DNA of 64,000 bases, taken from NCBI RefSeq assembly GCF_026151205.1, contig NC_087081.1, positions 1,849,886-1,913,885 of the forward strand, given 5' to 3'. Each line of letters begins with the position of its first letter. Positions within the stretch are counted from its first letter, which is position 1. The notes below the pieces were generated by a model. That model did not search any database. It was not told the origin of the DNA and saw only the letters and a list, made by a program, of their open reading frames with translations. This document shows, piece by piece, positions 54,901 through 64,000 of this stretch. Made by a program: the position numbers and the translations under genes. This DNA is from Bolinopsis microptera (Eukaryota > Ctenophora > Tentaculata > Lobata > Bolinopsidae).

Positions 54901-57900
54901 TGATATATTATTATTTATCAATTAATAAACCAATTGTAAAACTTACTTGAGCATAGCTTCCCTTTCCTTCTGATTGAAGAAAGGAGGAACGCAGATTATA
55001 ACTTTACTGACTGGAGCTTCCCCGTGTTTTGTAGCGAGCAGCACCGCAAACTCTATCTGCGGGGTTTTTAGTTACAGACTGTTATCTGTACTTGGAGAAG
55101 GTACATTGATCCTGGCAAAAATGTACAAGAAATGTACAAGAAATGTACAAGAAATGTACAAGAAGTGATGCGTGAAAGCTGAATCTAATGTTAAGGTATG
55201 TTGTATTCTCCCATGAATATATAAGGGTAAAATTAGTGAGGGTAAACTGTATTAGTTTGTTAAATTTTATCCAGATGCTAATTGCTTGCATAGTTCCTTA
55301 CTTGCATTGCCAGTAACTCCTCAACACTGTAAAATGTATTGTCGTCGTGTCGGAACACTACTGTATTTCTCACTGGATCAGCTTCTATCGTATGATAGGG
55401 AAACCTGTACAATTAACATTGGTGTTATTTGGATGTTATTTGGATAGTATGCTAACTTAATGAGAAAAACTTAAAGGAGATACGGTGTAGTTTCAATAAT
55501 CAATACAGAAATTAATTTTTGATAACTTGAATGTTTACCTTTCTTTATACTCAGTGACCACTGGGTTATCTATAGATTTACCGAGTAGATCTAACAGGTT
55601 AGAATACGCGTTCTTCGGTGATTTTTCTCCCTGAAAATGAGTTGTGTTAAAAATTGTTGTTTACACTTTCGACCATTATTTGCGCCAACACCTGTCGCCG
55701 TAACGTTTATTTGGATAAATTCAAGATTGTGAATACCCGGATTCCGGAATAAATCATGAGACTCTTTACAAAAGTTACTACCAGTAATAGTTACCAGCTG
55801 TTTATTAAACAAATCAGAAGTTCATTATCATGATGTACGACGTAGTACGTAAGTCTTTGCGTCATACCACTGTACGATTTAATTGTACAGAAGTTTACTA
55901 CGGGTCCATTGGAGACTGTGCCACGTTCAAGATCTATTAACGCGCATTGCGCGCGCTAATTTACTTATGAGGATGGATTTTTGCTATGTACGCGAAACCA
56001 TGCGGCTTACATAAAGTTCAGTTTTTCCGTGACCAACAGAAGGACTTTCGACAAAACTGTACCATATGGATTGGTCGAGAATCGAGTGTTTTAGTGAATA
56101 ACTTAGAATATATTTTCGATTTTCTCAAGATCTGACCAATAGATTTTCTTTAAACTTTCCAGATAGTTGTATGACTATGATAAAGATATTCTGCGCGATT
56201 TTGGGCGAGTTTCTATGTGCAAAACCTAAGATATGACTTCAAACACAAGAAAATATCACAAATTTGCGGTTTCTAGCGGAACGCAGGCACATACTTCAAG
56301 ATCCTACTGATAAATTTTCTTTAAACTTTCCAGATAGTTGTATGACTATGAGACAGATATTCTGTGCGATTTTGGGCGAGTTTCTATGTGCCAAACCTAA
56401 GATATGACTTCAAACACAAGAAAATATCACAAATTGGCGGTTTCTAACGGAACACAGGCACATACTTCAAGATCCTACTGATAAATTTTCTTTAAACTTT
56501 CCGGATAGTTGTATGACTATGAGAAAGATATTCTGTGCGATTTTGGGCGAGTTTCTGTGTGCCAAACCTAAGATATGACTTCAAACACAAGAAAATATCA
56601 CAAATTGGCGGTTTCTAACGGAACACAGGCACATACTTCAAGATCCTACTGATAAATTTTCTTTAAACTTTCCGGATAGTTGTATGACTATGAGAAAGAT
56701 ATTCTGTGCGATTTTGGGCGAGTTTCTGTGTGCCAAACCTAAGATATGACTTCAAACACAAGAAAATATTACAAATTGGCGGTTTCTAACGGAACACAGG
56801 CACATATTTCGAGATCCTACCGATAAATTTTCTTTAAACTTTCTAGATAGTTGTATGGCTATGAGACGGATAATCTGTGCGATTTTGGGCGAATTTCTAT
56901 GTGCCGAACTTGAGATATGACTTCAAACACAAGAAAATATCTCCAAATTGGCGGTTTTTAGCGGAACAAAGGCAAATATATTTTGGAGATCTAAATGATA
57001 GAATTTTTCAAAACTTTCCAGATAGTTACATGGCTATAGGAGGTAAGGAGGAGGAGGAGAAGGAGGAGTACTGAGGAGGAGGACTGAGGAAGACTGAGGA
57101 GGAGGAGGAGGTATTGGAGGAGGTGGACTCAGAAGGAGGAGTAGGAGGACTGAAGAGGAGGAGGAAGTGGAGGATGTGGAGGAGGTGGATAACTCAGGAG
57201 GAGGAGGAATCAGGAGGACTCAGATGGAGGAAGACTCAGGAGGAGATGGACTCGGGAGGACTCAGGAGGAGGAGGAGGATGAGAACACAGGATGAGGAGG
57301 ATGAGGATGAGGATGAGGAGGAAGAGGACTCAGGGGGACTCAGAAGTAGGAGGACTGAGGAGGATGAGGAAGACTCAGGAGGAGGACTCAGGAGGACTGA
57401 GGAGGAGGAGGAGGAAGAGGAGTATTACTTAGAAGGACTGAGGAGGAGGAGGAGGAAGAGGAGTAGGACTGAGGAGGAGGAGGAAGAGGGGATGAGGGAG
57501 ATGAGGGAGAGGAGGGAGAGGAGGATGAGGAGGAGAAGGAGGAGGACTGGAAGAGGAGGACTGAGAAGGGGAAGGAGGAGGAAGGGGAGGACTGACGAGG
57601 AGGAGGAGAAGGATGAGGAGGATGAGGAAGACTGAGGAGGGGGAAGAGGAGGAGAAGAAGGACTGATGAGGAGGAAGAGGAGAAGGATGACTGAGGAGGA
57701 CTGAGGAGGAGGAGGAGGAGGAAGAGGAGGAAGAGGAGGAGGACTGATGAGGAGTAAGAGGAGGAGGAGGAAAAGGAGGAGGAGGAGGAGGAGGATGAAT
57801 GAGGAGGAGGAGGAGGATGATGACTGAGGAGGAGGAAGACTGAGGAGGAGGAGGAAGAGGAGGAGGAGGAGGAGGGGCATGAGGGAGAGGAGGAGGAGGA

Positions 57901-60072
57901 GGAGGAGAAGGAGGAGGGGGAGGAGGAGGAGGAGGAGGAGGAAGAGGAGGAGGAGGAGGAAGCATCTAAATGTTTTTTCCATTTTTTCACAACATTTTTT
58001 CACAACATTTTTTCACAACATTTTTGTTTATCAGTAGGATCTCAATATAATTGACTTTCGTCAAATATTGTACCAATTTGAGATATTTTCTTGTGTTTGA
58101 AGTCATATCTCAAGTTTGGCAAATAGAAATTCGCCCAAACTTGCTCAGATTATCCGTCTCATAACCATACAACTATCTGGAAAGTTTAAAGAAAATTTAT
58201 CAGTAGGATCTCGAAATTTGTACCTGCGTTCCGCTAGAAACCGCTAATTTGAGATATTTTCTTGTGTTTGAAGTCATATCTCAAGTTTGGCACATAGAAA
58301 TTCGCCCAAACTTGCTCAGATTATCCGTCTCATAACCATACAACTATCTGGAAAGTTTAAAGAAAATTTATCAGTAGGATCTCAAGATAATTGACTTTCG
58401 TCAAATATTGTACCAATTTGAGATATTTTCTTGTGTTTGAAGTCATATCTCAAGTTTGGTACATAGAAATTCGCCCAAACTTGCTCAGATTATCCGTCTC
58501 ATAACCATACAACTATCTGGAAAGTTTAAAGAAAATTTATCAGTAGGATCTCAAGATAATTGACTTTCGTCAAATATTGTAACAATTTGAGATATTTTCT
58601 TGTATTTGATTCACTCATATCTCAGGTTTGGCACATAGAAATTCCCCCAAACTTGCTCAGATTATCCGTCCTATAGCCATACAACTATCTGGAAAGTTTA
58701 AAGACAATTTATCAATAGGATCTCAAGATAATTGACTTTCGTCAAATATTGTACCAATTTGAGATATTTTCTTGTGTTTGAAGTCATATCTCAGGTTTGG
58801 CACATAGAAATTCGCCCAAACTTGCTCAGATTATCCGTCCTATAGCCATACAACTATCTGGAAAGTTTAAAGACAATTTATCAATAGGATCTCAAGATAA
58901 TTGACTTTCGTCAAATATTGTACCAATTTGAGATATTTTCTTGTGTTTGAAGTCATATCTCAGGTTTGGCACATAGAAATTCGCCCAAACTTGCTCAGAT
59001 TATCCGTCCTATAGCCATACAACTATCTGGAAAGTTTAAAGTAAATTTATCTGTAGGATCTCAAGATAATTGACTTTCGTCAAATATTGTACCAATTTGA
59101 GATATTTTCTTGTGTTTGAAGTCATATCTCAAGTTTGGCACATAGAAATTCGCCCAAACTTGCTCAGATTATCCGTCTCATAGCCATACAACTATCTGGA
59201 AAGTTTAAAGAAAATTTATCAGTAGGATCTCAAGATAATTGACTTTCGTCAAATATTGTACCAATTTGAGATATTTTCTTGTGTTTGAAGTCATATCTCA
59301 AGTTTGGCACATAGAAATTCGCCCAAACTTGCTCAGATTATCCGTCTCATAACCATACAACTATCTGGAAAGTTTAAAGAAAATTTATCAGTAGGATCTC
59401 AAGATAATTGACTTTCGTCAAATATTGTACCAATTTGAGATATTTTCTTGTGTTTGAACTCATATCTCAGGTTTGGCACATAGAAATTCCCCCAAACTTG
59501 CTCAGATTATCCGTCCTATAGCCATACAACTATCTGGAAAGTTTAAAGAAAATTTATCAGTAGGATCTCAAGATAATTGACTTTCGTCAAATATTGTACC
59601 ATGGTACAGTTTGGTACAGAAAGTCCAACTCGTGACCAATTTTTGATTTCCCTCGGGGTCCAAAAAACCAAATAATTAATAAGTGCTAAAATATTTTATA
59701 TTTACCCTGGTTACAGCGGTATCACCAAATAACCGTTCGTCACCCTTAATGTAGACTGTCATTGGAGTTTTGCGTTTGGTTTCGGTGTTTAACACAATGT
59801 CTATGGGTACTCCAGGCTTTACAATTCCTATCTGAAAAAGTGTGATTCGATTTTAAGTTCATCTCCCGACAAAAATGTTTTTATTCGTATAAAAGTATGG
59901 ATTACTCAAACGACAAACGCATGATTTAATATCAAACGTTAAAATTACTTGATTATTACACAAACATTTTTAGACGTACCTTCATGAATTCAGTGCCCAA
60001 ATCGAGAGAGATCAAGGAAGTGGAGGACACTGTTGCGAACAGCGCTAAGCTGATTAACAACCTTAACAACAT
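51974..60072 (-). CDS. HYOU1: HYOU1/GRP170-like ER Hsp70-family protein, first eight exons
   Basis: Large ER chaperone and nucleotide-exchange factor family. Exons (minus): 59980-60072, 59706-59831, 55539-55630, 55302-55404, 54947-55056, 52950-53058, 52448-52566, 51974-52058. All have AG/GT borders and matching phases, and the frame is open. Exon 1 gives a signal peptide (MLLRLLISLALFATVSS) and phosphate-1 motif SLISLDLGTEFMK; exon 2 IGIVKPGVPIDIVLN, highly conserved in HYOU1. Exon 5 has VPPFFNQKEREAM, exon 6 AEIAGVQVMQLMTTTSAISL, exon 7 ATVGSQFTTAAVVSY, exon 8 YDRGLGSYEMDLRLREHL. The phosphate-2 region reads TVGSQFT where Hsp70s have an essential Asp (DLGGGT; human HYOU1 DMGSGST), so ATP turnover may be lost. 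Later exons (rest of the ATPase, substrate domain, ER-retention tail) were not found down to 37 kb. It is either a long gene, a diverged paralogue or a truncated copy. Intron 2 holds a 3.6-kb foldback; intron 5 holds a Ly6-like gene. Confidence 0.85.
53628..53939 (+). CDS. Ly6/three-finger GPI-anchored protein, nested in HYOU1 intron 5
   Basis: A 103-residue single-exon protein. The N-terminal signal peptide is MNPMKVFLLLAVLVGMSAA (an internal Met is also possible). The mature part is about 60 residues with eight cysteines (IKCKV, DIHCAS, GKCLT, YSCGTGCG, YCSSCNYDLCN) and the family-typical final CNxDLCN motif. A C-terminal hydrophobic helix after NSAAGFGLGM fits a GPI-attachment signal. Ly6/uPAR-type proteins sit on the outer cell surface and bind receptors or ligands. 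No intron interrupts it, unlike most family members. AATAAA is found at 54093, about 150 bases after the stop. It is read antisense to HYOU1 and lies wholly within 53059-54946. Specific function is unknown. Confidence 0.8.
   Translation: MNPMKVFLLLAVLVGMSAAIKCKVGIGGAAVDIHCASNFGKCLTIDTLGLGIKTYSCGTGCGALPYCSSCNYDLCNSAAGFGLGMNHLLIICLLQSVIFLLVQ
54250..54353 (+). repeat. heptamer repeat, telomere-like variant
   Basis: About 14 copies of CTCTAAC (complement GTTAGAG), a one-base expansion of the animal telomere hexamer. Confidence 0.95.
54770..54898 (-). pseudogene. LINE fragment in HYOU1 intron 5
   Basis: The minus strand reads ASQMASWVLGSFKDRIKPVM and LQLYKSLIKS, the conserved segment after RT in CR1-like LINEs. 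Only a short piece is preserved. Confidence 0.6.
55118..55165 (+). repeat. 11-bp tandem repeat
   Basis: About four copies of AATGTACAAGA in HYOU1 intron 4, close to exon 5. Confidence 0.85.
56037..59630. mobile_element. foldback transposon with tandem-repeat arms and a polypurine loop, in HYOU1 intron 2
   Basis: The outer ends are inverted (CAGAAGGACTTTCGACAAAA on the left; AGTTGGACTTTCTGTACCAA as the complement of the right) and are flanked by a 9-bp direct repeat CGTGACCAA at 56028-56036 and 59631-59639. The left arm (to about 57036) has five to six copies of a roughly 170-bp unit; the right arm (58020-59600) has nine to ten inverted copies. The two arms differ in number and subtype. The middle (57037-57961) is an almost pure GGA-type purine tract. 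No transposase. A 9-bp duplication with arms built of tandem repeats is the layout of Drosophila FB and of some Mutator-like foldbacks. It accounts for most of the 4.1-kb intron. Confidence 0.85.
57037..57961 (+). repeat. GGA-rich polypurine tract
   Basis: About 925 bases of (GGA)n with GAA, GACT and GAT interruptions. It is almost free of pyrimidines on the plus strand for long stretches. Glu/Arg-rich and Ser/Pro-rich ORFs on both strands come from the repeat. Confidence 0.97.
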
Positions 60073-60600
60073 TGTTGCTGGTGTTAGTGTCTTAGTGGTA
60101 AGTTGCTTCTGCTGGAATGTTGGTCGAACTGTTATCTGGTCTAAGGTCTTGCTATGCTACAGGGAGAAATTATTAAAATGTGCTGTCCGTAAAATATCAA
60201 CTAACATATTCATCAATTGGTTACACAATATACCAATTTTTTCAATGATCACGAGGAATAAATCACAGAAAATAAAAAAAATAAAAAATTTGGCATCACG
60301 AATTAAAGCCTATCAAAAGACACACATGTCATGTAAACAAAAATTTTAATCTCAAAAACTATCATTCTCAAAATAAATTTACATAAAAGTATATAACATA
60401 TCAATACAAAGTTAAACTTGAAGCTAGGCTTGATTTGACGCTACCGTGTTCCTTCAATCTGATAGCAAGGTCATTTTAATCATGCACTTATTATATGGCC
60501 TTACAATGTCCCTTTATTTTCAGACAAACTAGGATAATCATAGCAACGACCAAGTTATGCATATATGTCAGTATCATTTTAATCACGATATATATATTAT

Positions 60601-61601
60601 CTAATTCTTGAGGTATCCAGGTAGTTTCATCGTCATGAAGAGTCGGCAAAGGAAGAAAGAGACAACGACCATGAAGAGTCCCAGAAACAGCATTATAAAT
60701 CTGTTCAGCTTAGGTAAACTGAGGAGGGTGTAATTGTAAATTTGTTAATTAATTTTAATTTAATTAAACAAATGGTTTAAATTTTAATTTAATTGAACAA
60801 ATGGTTTTAAACGAAAGGAAGGAATTCGAAGAGTTGAAAGTCAGCAGAATCATGAAAACTACCATGTTAATATTCTAAGTTAATCAAGCTTACACCAAAA
60901 TAACAATAGCTAAAATTACTCAAGCAACAGAAAAAGTAGCCATCAACTCACTTAGCTCCATTAGCTTTATCCAGTACAACAAATCCCAGACTCCCCATAA
61001 CAAAGAGGAAACTACTGGCAAGTCCCTCCATGATGTACTGACCGTTAACTCTGTACGCTAGAAACGCTACTGGCCGAGGGTTACCTCTCTCGTCTGTAAC
61101 CTGCAGTAAACGTGTCAGTGAGATATCTAATGGTGTTATCGTGCAAGGTGCAGTCAAGATGTTGTAAGCGATAGTACTTAGAGGTAGCTTTATTTATGAT
61201 TTCATTTTTAAAAGGTCGCCCAAATCTTTTGGTTCTTACAGGGACTTTACAAGTATGATTTCAGTCAACTTTTCAAATATTGTTGTTATGGTAAATTCGT
61301 GATGTTGCGAGATATAGAGCTTTGAAGTTGTGAATGAGAAATGTGGTATCTAAACAATCATATCTCAATAAAAAATAAATAAAAGATAAAATATGCTTGA
61401 AAACCAAAGATAACCCACCTGTCCGATACTTGGAGGCTCAATGATAATATCGTAGATAACACCTCCCAGCACTAGGAAGTAAGAAACTAGGATCATTCCG
61501 TACACCATCATCGCACTGGGCATGGCAATGAAACTGGGCTTTTTCAGCCTCATTGGAGGGATCTCCAGCAGTTTAAATGGGAGGCCGAACAAAGTCTCCA
61601 T
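60601..61601 (-). CDS. OSTC: OSTC (DC2) oligosaccharyltransferase subunit
   Basis: A complete three-exon gene: 61419-61601, 60952-61100 and 60601-60718, all AG/GT, phases joining exactly. The product is 149 residues, the same length as the human protein. It is a small ER membrane protein that ties the STT3A oligosaccharyltransferase complex to the translocon for co-translational N-glycosylation. Sequence marks: [20 protein letters not shown] at the N-terminus, a first helix ([20 protein letters not shown]), IIEPPSIG, then [20 protein letters not shown] leading to a second helix, KLNRF, a third helix, and a C-terminal [16 protein letters not shown] (AATAAA on the minus strand) lies at 60513-60518 downstream of the stop. 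Its neighbour HYOU1 also acts in the ER; they lie tandem on the same strand, OSTC stop to HYOU1 ATG about 530 bp. Confidence 0.97.
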
Positions 61602-61609
61602 TGTTGGCT

Positions 61610-62150
61610 ATATAAGAGGAGAGTGTGGTTATTAATACTGTTTGTTGTGCAGAAAGTTACAGTGTTATTTTATGAATCATTTGTAATTTCATACATAATC
61701 TGAATATACGGCTTCAGACAGACAGTAAACTGTTTAGTAAAAATGTTGGCACTAATATCATGTGATTTTGTATGTTATGTTGCATAATATTATTATTATT
61801 ATGAGTAGCATGGAATTATAAACACAGCTATACATAAAACAAAATATAATCACAACAAAAATCAATAGTAACAATCTCAGGATCTAGTTTTAACTGGAAA
61901 AAAATCTCGCTCAGTGCCAGAATTTGCAAGGGTCCTGTTGATGTTTTAAAATGTCGTTTAAAAGGTTAACAAATTACAAAATCTATAAAAATTAAAAACT
62001 AAAAAGATAAAATCAGTCTGATGGAAAAACAATAATTTTATAATATCGATAAAATGTATTGACAACAGAAAATAAATCATTTTACTTTGACCTCCGTTCT
62101 AAAGACAAAAACATACTGCTAAACATTAATAACTTAATCACCTCTATTTA
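61610..62150. other. intergenic, OSTC promoter side and AKR7 3' side
   Basis: AT-rich; no coding sequence or repeat recognised. It would contain the OSTC promoter next to 61601. Confidence 0.6.
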
Positions 62151-62152
62151 AT

Positions 62153-63199
62153 TTAATATGTCGAATGCCTAACACCGACATTCCTGAAATAATTTGGTCC
62201 ATGACCCTTTGTGATGTCATATCCATGTTCGATAGCATCGACAACTGACATTGGTAAAGGTCCTACATTTAATGCATCCATGTTGGAAACCAAATTTGCA
62301 ATACTACTACTCCCAACTATGATCCCATCATCGTTATCATCTGACAGAGCAGAGTGATGAGCTAACCACCTTAAAGCCGCAGAGTGAACAGCCACCTCCT
62401 CCTTTTGGCATTCCTCCTGGATAATCTCAAGAGCGTCAAAGTATTTTCCACGCCAGAACCGGTCTCTGTAAGAAGGGCCCCAGGAACTTCCAGTAAACCT
62501 TCCCAGCTCAGTTTTATCCTGAGGTCGGTCATCTCGGCTGTGCTTGCCAGTTAGAATGCCTCCAGCAAGTGGGTTGTAGCAGTAGAAGCTCATTTCATAT
62601 CTTCTTAGACATGGCAGCAATTCTGTCTCAACCATTCTAGTGAGGCAGTTGTACATTCCTTGGTATACTGAAGGTGTCACATAGCCATTGTGTTTACAGA
62701 TCTGTTGAACCTCTGTGATTTGCCATGAGATAAAATTGGACAATCCAAACCTCTTGAATTTTCCCTCGTTGTAGAGTTTGTTTATTTCACTCAAGGTATC
62801 TTCAATGTCGATATCCATGCATGGCCAGTGCAAATAGAAGATATCCACCTGTTCAGTGTTTAGGTTTATCAGAGAAGTTTCTAATTGGTGTCGAACACTT
62901 TCAGGGGAAAATGTCTTACCACCACCAGGATTAGCCTTGGTTGAAATATTTGAACCATGGGCAGTGTTCATTTTACCGAGGTACATTTCTGTGAGACCCC
63001 CAGTTGTCCCACCACCGCCCTCACTGGCGTACATATAAGCTGAGTCAAGTTGGCTGTGGCCATATTCTTCAAACTTTCTAAGAAATTCTGTGCTCTCCTC
63101 TAGGTTCATGCGTCTACCCATTTCCATTGTACCCAGTACAATTCTTGAGACAGAGCTTCTCAACATTTTCAACAGCTGCACAGAATCTTTGGTAAACAT
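62153..63199 (-). CDS. AKR7-type aldo-keto reductase (aflatoxin-aldehyde reductase family)
   Basis: A 348-residue protein in a single open exon. NADPH-dependent cytosolic reductase of aldehydes and dicarbonyls. It begins MFTKDSVQLLKMLRSSVSRI and then VLGTMEMGRRM, the AKR7 signature; the second Met would also be possible. The catalytic tetrad is visible: Asp and Tyr in LDSAYMY, Lys in ISTKANPGG and His in FYLHWP. Cofactor and substrate-side motifs follow: RFGLSNFISWQ, YQGMYNCLTRMVETELLPCL, YNPLAGGILTGK, RFTGSSWGPSYRDRFW, SAALRWLAHHS, and the C-terminal GPNYFRNV. Length and order agree with AKR7A. A Gly-rich insertion (ASEGGGGTTGG) follows the catalytic Tyr. A second copy lies about 380 bp upstream on the same strand. 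Lack of introns may be ancestral in this lineage or the result of retroposition; tandem arrangement favours local duplication. Confidence 0.95.
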   Translation of the reverse strand: MFTKDSVQLLKMLRSSVSRIVLGTMEMGRRMNLEESTEFLRKFEEYGHSQLDSAYMYASEGGGGTTGGLTEMYLGKMNTAHGSNISTKANPGGGKTFSPESVRHQLETSLINLNTEQVDIFYLHWPCMDIDIEDTLSEINKLYNEGKFKRFGLSNFISWQITEVQQICKHNGYVTPSVYQGMYNCLTRMVETELLPCLRRYEMSFYCYNPLAGGILTGKHSRDDRPQDKTELGRFTGSSWGPSYRDRFWRGKYFDALEIIQEECQKEEVAVHSAALRWLAHHSALSDDNDDGIIVGSSSIANLVSNMDALNVGPLPMSVVDAIEHGYDITKGHGPNYFRNVGVRHSTY

Positions 63200-63582
63200 A
63201 ACATAGCGTTAAAATATTCGTTTCAATAAAATTTTCATGATCAGTGAGTTGAGCAATTTTAATAGTGGTGAAACTCAAAACACTAAATCTACCAGAATGT
63301 GTATGAAAATTTTCCTAGCTTCAAATTTGCTAACAATCACTTGCAAATTATTGTTCTAAGGAAAAAATAATTTACCCGCAATAAAACATCAAAGATTAGG
63401 AAAAAATAATATTTTTACAAATTTTCAGCTAAAAAATAGCATATAAAACAATGGCATACCATCTTTAAAACAGAATAAAACTTTTGAACAAACCAATCGA
63501 ATCATCTTCTCTTTTATCAATATGATTTCATATTTCTTGACATAGCATACATCTTAAACTTATCATCATCATACTTAGCACT

Positions 63583-64000
63583 TCATACAGTATGTGGCAT
63601 GCTGACGTTTCTAAAATAGTTGGGACCATGGCCTTTTGTAAGCTCATGCCCCTGCTCAATAGCATCAACCACCGAAACTGGAAGTGGTCCCTCTTTCAAA
63701 AAATCAAGATTAGAAACCAAATGAGAGATATTACTTGCACCCACAATAATAGCATCATTATTGTCTCCTGATAAAGCAGAGTGGTGTGTGACCCACCTCA
63801 ACGCTGCAGATGTTACAGCAACTCCTTCCTTTTTACAGGCATCTTGTATGATATCAAGAGCATCAAAATACTTATCTCTCCAGAATCTATCTCTGTAAGC
63901 TTTTCCCCATGCCTTTCCTGCAAATCTTCCTGGTTCGCTCACATTCTCTGGATTGTCATCTCTAATGTGTTTACCGGTAAGTAGACCACCAGCCAGAGGA
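63583..64000 (-). CDS. second AKR7-type aldo-keto reductase, C-terminal part (cut by window end)
   Basis: Open from the window edge to a stop at 63583. It begins within PLAGGLLTGKHIRDDNPEN and continues GRFAGKAWGKAYRDRFW, SAALRWVTHHSALSGDNND and GPNYFRNVSMPHTV. It aligns without gaps to the last 138 residues of the copy at 62153 and is clearly diverged from it, so it is an older tandem duplicate. The catalytic residues lie beyond the window. Confidence 0.93.
   Translation of the reverse strand, partial: PLAGGLLTGKHIRDDNPENVSEPGRFAGKAWGKAYRDRFWRDKYFDALDIIQDACKKEGVAVTSAALRWVTHHSALSGDNNDAIIVGASNISHLVSNLDFLKEGPLPVSVVDAIEQGHELTKGHGPNYFRNVSMPHTV

Noticed and set aside
57114-58003. Long Glu/Arg-rich (plus) and Ser/Pro/Leu-rich (minus) ORFs
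   Set aside because: They are translations of the GGA polypurine tract in all frames, without start context, domains or splice support.
59984-60349. Plus-strand 121-residue ORF
   Set aside because: Antisense of HYOU1 exon 1.

Overview
The window is nuclear DNA from an animal, most likely an invertebrate. Host genes have short exons with GT..AG introns and belong to animal families: an OSTC-type oligosaccharyltransferase subunit, a HYOU1-like ER Hsp70, an organic-anion transporter (SLCO/OATP), a sushi-domain exon, a Ly6/three-finger GPI protein and AKR7-type aldo-keto reductases. TTAGGG-type repeats and non-LTR elements agree. The phylum cannot be fixed from sequence alone. Non-coding DNA is AT-rich and very repeat-dense.

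Layout. 1-6,270: degenerate dispersed repeats, an inverted-repeat pair at the window edge and a decayed reverse transcriptase (RT). 6,275-12,117: a complete, young Ty3/gypsy-type LTR element that carries only gag plus protease. 12,300-19,000: hairpin repeats, telomere-like repeats, and a LINE tail fused to a Ty3/gypsy RT-RNase H-integrase region without gag. 20,330-24,024: a foldback element with terminal G tracts and an unrelated TTAA-flanked inverted-repeat element. 25,420-28,220: minisatellites around three SLCO exons (minus strand). 28,571-30,355: a sushi exon (plus strand) with two possible 3' ends. 30,910-36,899: a two-ORF LINE (minus strand) interrupted by a second copy of the G-tract foldback. 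37,000-51,200: minisatellites, a perfect palindrome, a LINE fragment, a tRNA-derived SINE, a roughly 430-bp hairpin satellite and relics of coding exons. 51,974-64,000: the gene-bearing part.

The 3' gene block is read mainly on the minus strand: AKR7-like (partial), AKR7-like (complete), OSTC (three exons, 149 residues) and HYOU1-like (first eight exons found). OSTC and HYOU1 both belong to the ER glycoprotein production and folding machinery. A one-exon Ly6-like gene lies on the opposite strand inside HYOU1 intron 5. HYOU1 intron 2 is almost filled by a 3.6-kb foldback transposon with tandem-repeat arms, a 9-bp target duplication and a 0.9-kb purine-only loop.

Points most worth following: the gag-protease-only element with near-identical LTRs, which must have used a polymerase in trans; the G-tract foldbacks at TTAA; the foldback inside HYOU1; and the HYOU1-like protein, whose second phosphate-binding motif lacks the usual Asp.
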